Assembly (NCBI RefSeq): GCF_048771995.1
Contig: NC_133025.1
Coordinates: 3,596,001-3,660,000, forward strand
Direction: 5' to 3'
From: Taeniopygia guttata
Taxonomy: Eukaryota; Chordata; Aves; Passeriformes; Estrildidae
DNA length: 64,000 bases
Shown here: in pieces, positions 36,805 to 49,265 of the stretch
Layout of the letters: each line of letters begins with the position of its first letter
Numbering within the stretch: position 1 is the first letter of the stretch
The notes under the pieces: model-generated
Seen by the model: the letters and a program-made list of their open reading frames with translations, nothing else
Databases searched by the model: none
What the model was told of the DNA's origin: nothing
Translations under genes and position numbers: made by a program

Positions 36805-37190
36805 ATTATTAAATCATACAATTATAGAGTCACATAATGGGTTGGAAGGGACCTTAAAGATCATCCAGTTTCAGCCTCCCTATTGTGGGTAGTGCCACTT
36901 TCCACTATCCCAAGTTGCTCCAAGTCCTGTCCAACTGGGCCTTGAACAATTCCAGTGTTGGAGAGTGAACAGTCTCTCTGGGAAACCTGTTCCAGTGCCT
37001 CACCACCTTCACAGTAAAGAAATTCTTCCTAATATCTAATCCAACTCTACTGTCCTTTGGCTTAAGGCCATTTCCCTTTGTCCTGTCACTCCATGCCCTT
37101 GTGAGAAGTGCCTCTCCAGCCCTCTTGTGAGCCTCCTTTAGATACTGGAATGCTGCTTTAAGGTCTCCCTGACCATGAGGCGATGGATGT
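36805..37190 (-). mobile_element. CR1 LINE 3' portion, antisense
   Basis: It starts at the CR1 tail ('agagtcacataatgggttggaagggacc') and includes 'ttgctccaagtcctgtcc', 'cacagtaaagaaattcttcctaatatctaatcc' and 'cccttt..cctgtcactccatgcc'. On the minus strand it still encodes LDIRKNFFTVKVVRHWN, the conserved CR1 ORF2 C-terminus, and it is 5'-truncated. Confidence 0.92.
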
Positions 37191-39955
37191 TTGAGGTGTG
37201 AAGCTCTGAGCAACTTGACAGGCCTGTAGGGGATTCCAGGACACTTTGTGTCTTTTTCCTGAGGAGTTCAGCTGCTGAGACAAGATGAGAAAAGAATTTT
37301 GGATCAACAAGGTGGTTTTCACATTTCCTCAATTAATGAGATGTTGGTGAAGACACAGACTTTTGAGTTAGTCACCCGTCTGCTGTCACAGTGAGAGGAG
37401 AGGAGAAGCAGCAGCTCAGATGACCTATTTCTGATGTCTGCATTGGGGTGAAATGAGCTCCACTGAGCTCTTAGCTGAAACCCAAATGCTGCAGATGTCA
37501 CATTTGGTTTGAGCATACCCACCAAACCTCCCACCCGGCATTCAACTGCCACGAACAAACTCTGCCTGCTCTAATTAGCCCAGACATTGCCCTGTGCTGC
37601 CTTGGTGTCCATAACAGTCTCCCAGTGCTTAGAGACCTTGGCAAAAACAATCTCCTTACCACCAGGTTTAATCTCTTCAATCAGATGAGCTAGAAATTTG
37701 TCAGTTGTGCTGGATCCAGACCCTGTCACCAACCTCACCATCTTTCTGACTCTTGTGCACAGGTTATAAATACTGGAGAAGTAGGTTTGGGGCTGGATTC
37801 TAGACAGTTTCACTCTTGAAGGGTAATGCAATTAAAGGTGAAATCAAAGGACTGCAGCTGGCAAATCTGTAGTATGGAAAGGTCCAAGATGTCCACATGA
37901 GTCCTGTTCTGTTCAGGGCCTCTGATGGTCAATGACTCTCTGCTGTGGGGAGGAAAAGGAAAGAAGAAGGTGACCAGACAGGATCAAGCTGACTGTAAAG
38001 CATGCTAATGAAATACAGGAGTTATTTCCATAAAGCAAATCATATTTCACACCCTGGAGCTGCTCTTCTAAGAAAACAGCAGCTATTTATCAGGCTGTTC
38101 AACACAAGTACCCTTACCCTGAGGAAGTTCTCCTCTGACTCTAAGGAATTAAACTGTCCACATTTTACAGCCAGACCTTATTTCATCACCTGCATCCATC
38201 CAGCTGAGGGAAGTGCCTGGTGGTTGGCTTTGGAGCTTGCAGAGGAATCATTCATGTGAGGCAAACAGCCTCAAGCTTTCTCCCAGAGATCAGGACAAAG
38301 CTCATTGTAACTGAAGAACATTCAGTGCTGAAAAGAGGGCCTCACCCCAACATTCTGAGCTCAGACAGTGAGTGCAATTAGCTTAGAATCTGATTGCGTT
38401 TACCAACTGCACAAAATGTGCAAATTTTGCTGGAGGTCACCTTCATCCAGCAGAATTCCATCATGTGTGGGATGGTCTTGTGCTTTGAAAGGGTACAGTG
38501 ATACTGCAGACAGGAAATCAGATAAAAAAACAACATGTGGGATCTTTTATATCTCTTCTGGGTGCACACTTACCCTCTTTTCTATTGATACCTCTGATTA
38601 TCACAGTTCAGCCCTCCTGAAGTCCTGTCTATTTTGATCCCTGCATGGTGATAACCAAGGACAACCCTACACAGTCCTCTGAAGAAAATATTAAACAATC
38701 TTATGATTTTAGGCTCTGTCCTCAGGTGGATGGTCCTAACTCCTAAATTTCTTTGATTCTACTCCCAGAGATCAACATTCCCTCATCTTGACTTTGACTT
38801 GCAACTTACTTTTAATATAGAGAATTATTAAATAAGTCTTTGAAAATGAGAATATTTTGGCAGAGTTTCACATATCCCCATGTCACACAGAGGCTGATAT
38901 CACTTGTATTGAAGGAACAAAGAGAGGACAATTTCCAGGGCTGATTTACTTCCTATCAGCCAGACTGCCCCTCGCTCAGATGCCCTCATGACCATCTTCA
39001 TTATATCTGTCACCTGCATGATACGAAGAGTAGCACTGAAAAAACATCTCATTAGCCGTTTTCATGGTGAGCAAGTGGAAAACCTGAATATGTGATGTGA
39101 CTAATAAAAGCCAGACACTGAGCCCCCTCCATTTGGAGTGTTTTTGTCAGGTCATTTAAAGTTAGAAGTGGAAAGTACTCCAGACACTCTGCCAGATATG
39201 TTCAGCTTAGACTATAAAAGAATAGATGAAAGATAATATGAAAAAATAAATCATAATAGAATTATATTATCTACCAGCTAGGCTGTTCAGTATTCATCAA
39301 GATGATTACATCTGTATCATCTCTCTTTAGTGGGATCAAGAATATTAAAAATAAATTTTTCCACAAAGACAGTAACTGTACCCATTTTAATGCAACTGGA
39401 TTTGCATTCTGGTTGCTGTGGCATCTCAAATGTCCATGCACAGCCAAACCTCAGCTCCTCACACTCCCCAAAAAGTGATATTGTCTGAGCAGAGCTGCTG
39501 GCATTCACTGACTGTCACGGGCATTGCTGTCAGCTCCCCATGGTGGCACAGCCTGGCTCTGCCCTTGGAATGCTCCATTCTGGCAACATCCAGCTCCAGT
39601 GTGGAGCTTTGAAATGAGAAATCATAATCAACAAATGGGAATTTCCAATACATGGGAAACCAGAGGAGCTAAGAGAGGGAGAACTTCATGAGAAGGACCA
39701 GCTTCCAAGGGCAACAAGCATCAGAAGGAACCCAGAGGAGACAGCTTAGAGCACCTCCTCCTAATTTGGGCTCCTCCACTAACTCCAAATGTGGATTGGG
39801 GGAGTCACTTCCTTGCCTTTCCCCTTGCCCAACACCTGTAAACTCTTGATTACAATAAATCCTTAATAAAAATCTTCACATTAACTGCAGAGGTGTCTCT
39901 ATGTTCACCTGCTTGATGCCATGTGCACTCTTTGAGCTAAGACAGAACCCTGCCT
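37191..39955. other. Unassigned intergenic DNA
   Basis: Minus-strand open frames at 37319-37831 are long but show no known domain. Near 39830-39870 two AATAAA signals lie close together, without a recognisable gene upstream. Confidence 0.4.
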
Positions 39956-40330
39956 TAGAATCACAGAATAATTTGGATTGGAAGGGACCTTCGAGATCAC
40001 TTTGTTCCACCCCCCTGCCATGGGCAGGGACAGCTTCCACTATCCCAGGTTGCTCCAAGCCCTGTCCAACCTGTCCTTGAAGATTTCCAGGGATGGGGCA
40101 ACCACACTTTCTCTGGGCAACCTGTGCCAGAGCTCACTACACAAACAGTAAAGAATTTCTCCCTGATATCCAATCTAACACTGTCCTCTGTCAGGTTAAA
40201 GCCATCCCCCCTTGTCCTGTCACTCCATGCCCTCATACAAAGTCCTTTCCAGCTCTCTTGGAGACTGCTTAGGTACTGGAAAGTGTCTGAAGTTCTCCCC
40301 AGACCCTCCTCTTTTCCAGGCTGAAGGATC
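39956..40330 (-). mobile_element. CR1 LINE 3' portion, antisense
   Basis: It starts 'agaatcacagaataatttggattggaaggg', then 'ctgccatgggcagggacagc', 'ttgctccaagccctgtccaacctgtcc' and 'cttgtcctgtcactccatgccc'. The copy is well preserved and 5'-truncated. Confidence 0.92.
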
Positions 40331-42080
40331 ATTGAAAATATCTCCTCCTAATTCTGAATAACTAGAAAAAAACAGAGCAGAAATTTAGTCAAAATGTTTC
40401 TACCTTACATTTAAAAAGAATGAGAGAAAAGCTTCATTTGTTTTTGCTTCAGGAAGCTCTCTGCACCAACGGAGAAGAAAGTCCCTTTCTAAAATAACAA
40501 GAAATTCATTAGCACTGCTTGTACTTTTTTAAGGTCACCATTACAGATATTTTTGATAACACATCCTTTTACGTACATGTGGTCTGGTCTGATGGTGGAG
40601 ATAATGCTGTTTACCTGAAGAGTAGGTTTGGGGTAGGGTTTTTTTTATGTCTTCCTTGTTTTTGAGGAACAGAAGGATGGACAACGCTCACACTTGGCCA
40701 TTGCTCATTTCTGATTAGGGCATTGGAATGAGCGTAGAAAGGAAAACAAGGCACGTGGTGAACACTGTCAGGTTGAAAAATATGAAAGCCCAGAATTCCA
40801 TTTCCATCATTTGCCTTCCATGATGCAGTGATCTGATCCATGGTGGGATGGAGGACTTTGGAGTCCTCTGTCTCAAGCTACATTGCTTTTGTTTTTTTAA
40901 GAAATATGAGTTGACAGACTGGGCTACATTACCTATTAGGCCTTTTTCAATAATCAGGATAATATTTCTGAAGGAAGAGGCAAGAAATCCTGCCCAGAAA
41001 AATGCAGAATAATCAGCCTTTTTTCCTAATCTTGTTTTAACTTCCAGTCATTAAGTTGTTTTATAACATAAGTTATAACATAAGTTGTTTTTCTGTGTTG
41101 AATGAGATACACACTCAGAATAAACACTCTTTGTTTCTTACTCAAGCAGTGTCTTGTCAACTGTAGAGTTATCAAAAATTGTATGGCAAACAATTATGTA
41201 TTTTCATAAAATTAAAACTATGACCAAAAATGAGTCCTAGGATATAAAGTGGAACATGAAAGTGCCCCAGTAAATTAGGAAAGTGCTGTTCCAAGGATTA
41301 TATTCTAGACATGATTGACCACCTGGCAACAGCCTGTGCTTGAAAATTTATTGGGCATCTCAGTTTTAGAAAGATAAAAATTAATGAAATTAATTATATC
41401 CTAATTGTATAAGACAACATCCCTGTGTCCATATGTCCATATATAGGGTCCTCTTGTGAGATGGAAAGTGTAACTTCTAAACAGCTGGAGAATGCTGCTT
41501 GGGGCTTGATGAAGTTCCAGATCCTGAACCAGAGTCGTATCCCTTAGACCAGACTGGTCAGGGATGAGGATGATCCCGTCTCTGTCAGCATCACACACCT
41601 CTGTGGCATAAACCATTTGGAAGGGTTGGCATGAAAGTCCTCTACAACGACCCTAAACCAGCATTTCCTCAATTCAACAGATTCTGAACATCTGTCTTAG
41701 CTTCAAAAATTCACCAGGAATATCAATGCCACTGGATATGCTTCAGGGCCCAGGATGCTGCACTTGATCCTAATGGGAAGAAATCCACACATATAAGATA
41801 AGACCACGTCCCAGCACAAAATTCTGCATGGAAAAGAAGCTGAATTTCTGTTTAAAAGCTGGGGATCCCTAATGGAGGAGGAGAACTCCTTTTGACATTT
41901 TCCCAGTGGTCAGAGCACTTGGACAGTAAATCCAGAGCAAGTGTGGGTGCTAAATTTTCTCCTTCATCTCTCTGGAGAAGTACAGCAAGTAACAAAGCCA
42001 TAGAAATAATCACAGATTCATCAAACAGTTCAGATTGGAAACAAGGCTGGTAATGTGATGCCACCAGGATTTATTCACCT
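40331..42080. other. Unassigned intergenic DNA
   Basis: No exon or nameable repeat is seen. Confidence 0.45.
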
Positions 42081-42140
42081 GGCCTTGCAAACCTCCAAGG
42101 ATGGAGACTGCCCAGCCTCTCTGGGCAATCTGTTACTACC
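42081..42140 (-). mobile_element. CR1 LINE scrap, antisense
   Basis: 'ggccttgcaaacctccaaggatggagactgcccagcctctctgggcaatctg' follows the CR1 antisense phrase, split by changes. Very short. Confidence 0.5.
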
Positions 42141-42635
42141 CATGAGCAGCTCAGTGCCCCATTAATGTGCTTCTAACACCAAATAGTTCTGTTTATACCA
42201 AGAATGTCACGACAGCCACCACGACAGGACATCAGAAAATTCTCTTTGAACTTCAGGTTCTTGAACTCAGCTGTTTTGGGCTGAAAACAGTGGTTCATGA
42301 GAATTTGATATAAATCTTGAGCAAGCGGAAGGGTAACCTCACCTTGTGAATCATCTGAGCAGAGGCATTTCCAGAGCGATGGCGCTCTGCTCGATAACAA
42401 CCCACAGTTCTTAGAATTCAATCTCATATCCAGAATTTTATTTCAGTCCAAAAAGACTACCTGTAAATTTGGATAGAGCTTTAATTCAGATGTTTATAAA
42501 GCTGATTTCCTTCTCCAACTCCAAACCCTCTTTCACTGTTTGCCTTGGCTTACAGTATCTTTCTCAGTTATAAGTTTTAAAACCTGCTGACCAATGCAGC
42601 AGAGGTTTAGCTCCCCTGAACCCCTCATTTCCATA

Positions 42636-42715
42636 AAATCACAGAATCATAGAATATTTTAAGCCAGAAGTGACACACAGGGATGACTGAGTCCAACTCC
42701 CAGCAAAAGCTCTTA
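42636..42715 (-). mobile_element. CR1 LINE 3' tail, antisense
   Basis: 'aaaatcacagaatcatagaat' is followed by the diverged 'gactgagtccaactcc' phrase of the CR1 3' UTR. Confidence 0.7.
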
Positions 42716-44841
42716 ATCCAGATCTTTGTAGGTCCATTTCAACTCAAGATCTTCTAGAATTCTAAAAAGACAAACCTGAAATCCCTCCAGTTTCTCAGGC
42801 AGTGGGATTTTCAGCATGTAAGAAACCTGTATTTTTGGCACACAGACCCACTGTGGCTAACACGGGGGAGTTCTGAATAATTTCTTATCCAAATCCTTCC
42901 TCTAGCAGAGCAGCACAACCCCTTTTTTTTTTTTTCCTCAGCGATGGCAGATATCCCATCTGTACTGAGTCTAGTCATGTGTAATATTTTCACTGCTATG
43001 TTTTTGACGTTTTCACACTTCTTCAAACAAGCTTGAGACAGTGGTGGTTGGACAAAATGGTCATTTCCTCATTTAAAGCATGTTGGGTTTTTTTTTCCCA
43101 TGGCTGGCCAAACAAAAACACTCCCTGTGCAGTGTCAAAAGCAATGGAGTTTTTTTCAGTTGTCATCAAAAATATTGAAGTATGTGTGTTGGAAAATTCA
43201 TCTGTGATGAAATGTTTCTGTTCTGAGACATGTCTTACTCATTTTAGTTGTGGAACTTAGCCAAAGTATGAAACTAGGTGAAAATGTGAAGCAAGTAAAA
43301 AATAGGGGACAAACCCCCACAATTTTCTGGGGGTTTGGGTTATTCTATATATGGCAAAAGGCACTGTTTCCTTCACTGCTTTCACAGTCATATTTTCAGC
43401 TGTTCCCTTAGTAGAAGAAAGAATATTTCCAATGCCTTTCTAACTGTTTTCATTTCCTTCAGGTTGCTGCTCCTTGAAGTTTGGGTTTTGTTTTGTTGTT
43501 TTTTTTTTTTTTTAAGGCAGCAAACCTAAGCTGATCTTCCCAAGCCAGGACAAGTTTTCCTCTGGGACTTTCCTCATCATATTTGATTTTGCCCAGTGGG
43601 CAAAGCTGAAGATCACTGGGAGGACAACAGCAAGCATTTTCTGGGGGAAAAAAAAAAATTTAAAAAAAAAAAGAAAATCAAATCCAGAAAGGTTTGGAGG
43701 TTCTGCCACGGTCACCACAAAAAAATGTGGTGTGTAGCAGGGTTGGTTCTCTGCTTGGGATCTTCACCATTGGTTGGAAACCACCATTTAATGGGATTTT
43801 GAGCAGGTTGACATTGCTCTGATCAGCCCTCATGTTTTACATTTGTGCCAAATGCTGATCCCCACCGTTTCCCACCTGTGTGAGTGGGAGCTGCTCTGTT
43901 GTCCCCATCCTCAGAGGTTCTAAAGGGTGGTTTCTCACAGCCACCCCAGAAAACTCCAGTTAGGTTGCCATGCACTGCCCTCTAATGCCATTTTGGCATA
44001 TTAGCACCCCTCACCCTCAGAGGAGATCTGTAACATAAAACAAATCAACCACATCCACCAAAAACTGCTAGCAACGCTTTAGGGAAATGAGACATAAATG
44101 AGACATTTAATGGCTGTTTTTTTTTCCCCAGCACTGCTTTATTTTACGCATTCTTAAAGATCACCATCGGAGAGAAAAATGAGAACTCCCTATTTATTTT
44201 TTCTGGACCATTTTGGGTGCTTGATGCTTCTAAGGTCCCCTTCAGCTGTCTCTTTTCACCCAATACATCTGATTTCTTTATTTTTTATTGCACTGCTGCT
44301 TCTTGGAGAGGATGAGATACCCAGGAGTGCAGGTGGCCACTCAAACGTGCATGTGCGTGTTGGATTTATGAGGATACTTTCTCCTTTTTTAAGATTTTAA
44401 TGCTTCCCAGCAGCCTGTTTGCTTTCCTGCTTCCTTCCTTCACTAAGTAGGCATTTCAGGAAAATGGTCCACAATGAATGCAGCATCTCTTTCCTTAATG
44501 GAAGCAGCTGATTTAGAGCTGCTGCTGTGTGTGTTTTGTTAGTGCTATTTTGTCTTGTGTGCATTGCTTTGCATTCATTAACAGTGGGTCCCATCTGCCA
44601 TCTCATCACTGAGCCAGTGCCACGCTATCCTTCTGCAACTTCTTGCTTACAGCTTTTGGCTGATTACTCTGAAAAAAAATTGGGATTTGCAGCAGATTTC
44701 ACCACCTTGGCTGTTCACCTTTTCTAGGTGGCCTGTTGGTACAATGAGGGGTTCCAACCAAGGCTGGTGGCTCTTCTCACAGTGGGAAAATCAATTTATT
44801 CACAGCTTTTTGGATCTCCCTGTAATTAATCTGATCTCCAT
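42716..44841. other. Unassigned intergenic DNA
   Basis: Several T-rich runs occur (for example 42922-42935 and 43500-43514) but no gene is seen. The Lys- and Phe-rich short frames near 43.6 kb are products of A and T runs. Confidence 0.45.
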
Positions 44842-45185
44842 TCTCCTCTCCTCTCCTCTCCTCTCCTCTCCTCTCCTCTCCTCTCCTCTCCTCTCCTCTC
44901 CTCTCCTCTCCTCTCCTCTCCTCTCCTCTCCTCTCCTCTCCTCTCCTCTCCTCTCCTCTCCTCTCCTCTCCTCTCCTCTCCTCTCCTCTCCTCTCCTCTC
45001 CTCTCCTCTCCTCTCCTCTCCTCTCCTCTCCTCTCCTCTCCTCTCCTCTCCTCTCCTCTCCTCTCCTCTCCTCTCCTCTCCTCTCCTCTCCTCTCCTCTC
45101 CTCTCCTCTCCTCTCCTCTCCTCTCCTCTCCTCTCCTCTCCTCTCCTCTCCTCTCCTCTCCTCTCCTCTCCTCTCCTCTCCTCTC
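44842..45185 (+). repeat. (CTCCT)n pure pentanucleotide array, about 344 bp
   Basis: About 68 uninterrupted CTCCT units with all pyrimidines on the plus strand. The apparent 'SSPLL' repeat protein spanning it is a translation artefact. Confidence 0.98.
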
Positions 45186-47272
45186 AGTTCAGGAGACCCA
45201 GCTGCATCAAACTCATCTCAAAATGATGAGAAAATTGTGAAGCTGGGAGAAAAGAGCTGCAAGAAAACATAAAGACAGAGAGATGTGAGATTAGAAAGGC
45301 TGCTAGAGATGTAGAACTGGTGACTCAGCAATCACAAGTGAGATTCGAGAAGAAAAGCACCAGCATAGAAAGGTTTGAAATATGAATGGAAAAAAATAAA
45401 TTAAAATAGCTGGAAGATCAGACTTCAACATTTATGAGGGTCTGTAGGAGGCAGAGAGCTGGCCAGTGCTCCTCCACCTTTGCAGATAAAAGGAGATTTC
45501 AGCCACAATTAACCCACCTGCAAGATGTGCAATGCTGGGGATGAGCTCACATATTTCTCCTCCATTTCCAGTCTGTCTGGGACCTTGGCAGCAGGGTGAG
45601 GTTTCTTTATCTCCCCGAATTTAATGAGAAGGATTTTCTTGGCTCCTCTTCTCCTAAGTGGGCGTGTACAAATACACTGTGGCTATTATCACAGTGATGG
45701 ATCAGTTTTGATCCATGCCTACTGCACTTTCCAGGCTTAACCAAGAGCTGCTTCTCTCCTTGTGAGTTATCTGATTTATGGCTTTAATAGGTAGTAATTT
45801 ACAGGTCTGATAATTCAGCCTTTACCCTCCCTGTTATGACTTGTTCTGAGAAGGAACCAAAATCTCCCATTGCTCTTGTGTTTTCCACCTCTGCAGACTC
45901 TAATCTCCTCTGAGTTTCTCCCAGTGGCTGTCATGCTGTGATATTGCTCTGTGACATCTCAATCCACAGGGATTTTTCTCTGTAGCTTTTGATGCAATTA
46001 ATTATTTGATTCCTTCCTTTAACATAGGATTCATGGTTCTTTTCTCAGTGGGACTCTTAGGCTGTAAAAGTAATCCCTTACTAATTTTTTTTTCTTCCAC
46101 AAGGTTACAGATGTGTGAATTATATCAATCCTCCCTTTAAAAAATGCAGGCATTGCTAAAGCAAAAACCACAGGAAGATGCTTGGGAGATCCTCTATAAA
46201 TAAAGTGAAGACTATTTCTTTTTATATTTAAGGAGCTTTCACTGTCATGATGAAAATAGACATATCTGTAAATGTGTTTAGAAGTACTGAGTTAATAGAA
46301 AGCAGCATAAGTAGGAGAGGAAGTAGTAGCTTTATTTTATTTATTTTTTTCAGCTAACCACAGGGAAATAAACTGCACAGTAGCACAGTCGGAAGCAATG
46401 CTGGAGATAAAGACTTTCTGATTAATACAGAGATAGTGCTTGTAATATTTTGAGGTTGAGGTGCCAGGTCTGTTTGCTTCAGGGCTGGTGTTTGGCTTTG
46501 CAGACAGTCTTGCATGTTCATTTGCATCATCATGTGGTGCAAGTGGCCATAATTCTTAGAAAACTCAGCTCATCTATTTCACGTGCTTGGTATGAGCTGG
46601 AGACACACACCAGTGCAGTGTAAGTAAAAAAGAAAATCCTTTTTTGCCTCTGTCGAAAAGAAAATATTAAATAATTAGTGCAAGATATTGGGCTGGGAAA
46701 TTGGTATGGTTGGGTAAATTCCAGGCTCAGACAGATACAGAGTTTTAAGGTTTTTAGGAAACAGAAGTTGTTTCTGCAGACCAAACAAGTCCACTTCAGC
46801 CCCAAATGACATAATGCAGCAAGACCTTCTAATAGCCAAATATTTTGCAGTATTTGCAGTTACCCAGTGACCTCAGTGGCAGTGATGGCACAGCAAAATG
46901 ATAGCAAACATGCTGGAATAACAGGCAGAATTGTTTGAAATTGATGAAGAATAAGTCTTCTGTTCTCGTAACTTTCTCAGTGCTGCCAGAGTCTTCATGA
47001 AGAGTTTCATATAATTGTCTCCATTTTCCTGCCCAAAATCTCAGGTGCCCTTGGTAAGTATCTAGAATTACTGAACAGCCATGGAGACTGGTTACTCACT
47101 GAATAAACTACCACAGATTACATAATGAGCTAGAAACACAGTATGGAAAATTGTAATAGAACATTCAGAGCAAACAGTGTTGGGCGTAAATCCAGCCCTT
47201 GGGATGTGTCGTGCCACCCTCCCACTGATTTATTAAAAAAATATGGATATTGATCTAGTATCAATATCCAAC
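45186..47272. other. Unassigned intergenic DNA
   Basis: No splice-bounded exon, RNA gene or named repeat is recognised between the pentanucleotide array and the LTR pair. Confidence 0.45.
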
Positions 47273-47754
47273 TGTGACGGGCAAAAACCCTCTAACAGTT
47301 TAAAGTTATAAAGTGTGTGTTTATTCAATGCTGGGATAGCCCCCAAATCCACACCGCAGCTTCCAGGTGATTACAGAGCCCTTTTATCCATACAAGTATT
47401 GAATACACAAAATACAAATCCATATTCATCATTTTGGTACATCCCATTCCCCGCTTCGTATGCTAATCACTTCAAAAGCCATTCAGCATGCGTGGTTTGT
47501 CCCTTGAAATGGGTCGGTGTCCCTTTCATGGGGAGGGGTCCCAAAATTAGGAAGTCAATGAAGTCTTCCTCGTTCTGACCTTTCTCCCTTTTCAATGCAA
47601 ATATGACAAATGAACTCTTGGTAGAACTCCCATTCCTTGTCTTCACTTGGTTTCAGAACAGAGGAGGCCCACAATTGTCTTATGTTCCTAAAAGCTATTT
47701 ATCAGTTTCTATATTCTTCATTATAAACCCAGCTAACTAAACATTGTGCTGACA
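47273..47754 (-). mobile_element. Probable LTR, family 3, antisense
   Basis: The reverse strand ends with a poly(A) signal (gaataaacacacac) followed by 'gttagagggtttttgcccgtcaca', an LTR-like 3' end with CA at 47273. The other end is uncertain: aca at 47752-47754 gives only a partial match between the flanks (tccaac and agcaac). It is an old fossil without genes. Confidence 0.5.
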
Positions 47755-47840
47755 AGCAACCAATTATTAGTTAACTACTAACTCTTAACTTCACCAAGGC
47801 CTACTAATTTATTTTAATTAACTCTAGTAAGGCTTATCTG

Positions 47841-48439
47841 TGTGAAAACCGCTTATTTTATGATTGGCTTTTCGTAAATATCACAATAAATATTATATGT
47901 GTAATGTTAGAAAGTTATGCTGTATTAATTCTCTTAAGTAGTTAAATATAGTTTTAGGTTCCAACATAATGTTAAAATAGAGACTATGTATGTGGGGGAA
48001 GTTTTTTTTAGGGATGAGATACTCGCTTCGAGGAACACCTAAATCTTCCAAAGGAGAGGAATTTATGGCTTCTTATCAGAAGAAACTAATTTCTTCAGGC
48101 CTTGCTCAGACTTGAAGACACCATGGGGATTAAAGGAACAGTTGACATACAACAAACAGAGTTCTTGTTTTAAATAGAATATATGCATAACCATGAAGGA
48201 TATATAAATATGCAACAAGTGTATTGTTTTAAGGGTGATTCCTTTATTCACAAGAGATGCTTTTCGTGACTTAGTGTCTGAGACCATCCGGACGTCCATA
48301 ATTCTTTGCTTTTTATTATCTTGTAATTGACCTAACTCTAAACTTTATTACTCGAATTGCATTATTATTTTTATAACCATTTTATTACTATTAAACTTTT
48401 AAAATTAAAAAAAACCAAGTTATTGGCAAGTTTTTCTAA
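47841..48439 (+). mobile_element. Solo LTR, ERVL-like family 2 (copy B), sense
   Basis: Same family as 33198-33805 but in the opposite orientation. It starts tgtgaaaacc, shares long blocks such as 'ttaggttccaacataatgtt' and 'aaatcttccaaaggagagg', and keeps a TATA-like 'ggatatataaatatgc' near 48200. The 3' end is less clear and no target duplication is evident. It stops about 45 bp before the RBM17 CpG island and points toward it. A fossil without genes. Confidence 0.82.
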
Positions 48440-48483
48440 CTAAAAAATCTTCGCTCCTGTAAAATCTCGAAATACTTTCAAAT

Positions 48484-48730
48484 TCACCTCCCGCGGCCCT
48501 GAGGGGCGCTGCCGCTCCCTCCTCCCGCCGCCGGGGGGCGCTGGCGCGGAGCGGGGCGCAGTGCGCAGGCGCGGCCCTTCCCGGCGGGCTCAGCGCCGGC
48601 TGATGGCGGCGGCGGCGCCGGGACGGGTGAGGGCGGCTCCGGGCCCGGTTGTGTGGGGAGGCGGTTCTGAGCCCTTCTGGGTGTGGGCAGGCAGGGGAAG
48701 GCAGCGTAGGGCGGGTGTGACACGCTCAGC
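48484..48730. promoter_or_regulatory. RBM17: CpG-island promoter of RBM17
   Basis: A sharp switch from A+T-rich LTR sequence to dense G+C with many CpGs (cgcggccc, ggggcgctggcgcgg, gcgcaggcgcgg). There is no TATA box, as expected for a housekeeping splicing factor. It includes noncoding exon 1. Confidence 0.85.
48550..48626 (+). other. RBM17: RBM17 noncoding exon 1 with a short upstream ORF
   Basis: The exon ends at 48626 before gtgagg; its 5' end is an estimate. It contains an ATG at 48603 that, after splicing to 49723, reads MAAAAPGRF and stops (TAA, 49726-49728), 12 nt before the main ATG at 49741. Confidence 0.6.
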
Positions 48731-48944
48731 GGCTTCTCAGAGTGGTCCCGGCCTGTGTGGGGTGTGGAGTGTGGAATGGGGTGTCAGGGCCTGCTTCGCC
48801 CCCGCTGCTCCCAGATCGCTGCCACCTTTCCTTTTACTGAAGGGACAGCTCCTGTGCCTCGCTGCCTCGTCCCTTCCCCGCGTCCAGCCAGCTGTCCAGG
48901 GTCTGAGGAGGAATGGCACTGGGGGGGGCTCAGCCTGCAGAAAA

Positions 48945-49265
48945 TGAGGCTCAGGGGGGAATTTCTCGCTCTCCACAACTCCCTGATAGGGGGGACAGCC
49001 GGGTGGGGGTCGGGCTCTGCTCACACTACAAGCGGCAGGACAATAGGAAATGGCATCAAGCTGCGCCAGTGGGGTTCAGGCTGGATATTAGGAAGAATTT
49101 CTTGTCAGAAAAGGTAGGTAAGTGTTGGAATAAACTGCCCAGGGAGGTGCTGAAGTCCCCCTCCCTGGAGGTGTCCAAGGGAAAAATAGATACGGCACTG
49201 AGTGCTCTGGTCTGGGATGATTTCAGAGATTTTTTTCCACATTGACTGGTTCTGTGATTCCCCAG
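48945..49265 (+). mobile_element. CR1 LINE 3' portion, sense, in RBM17 intron 1
   Basis: It encodes the CR1 ORF2 C-terminus in sense: GSGWILGRISCQ, and in the next frame FRLDIRKNFLSEKVGKCWN and LPREVLKSPSLEVSK. It ends in 'tggttctgtgattccccagaatca', the CR1 tail. Frames are broken; it is 5'-truncated. Confidence 0.88.

Noticed and set aside
37319-37831. Two adjoining minus-strand frames of about 80 codons each
   Set aside because: No recognisable domain, no initiation context and no splice sites linking them; probably chance.
44687-45226. Long plus-strand frame encoding a Ser-Ser-Pro-Leu-Leu repeat protein
   Set aside because: It is the translation of the CTCCT microsatellite; a 5-bp unit is open in all frames that lack a stop.
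48561-48947. Frame of 128 codons across the RBM17 CpG island
   Set aside because: G+C-rich DNA is poor in stop codons. It overlaps noncoding exon 1 and intron 1 of RBM17.
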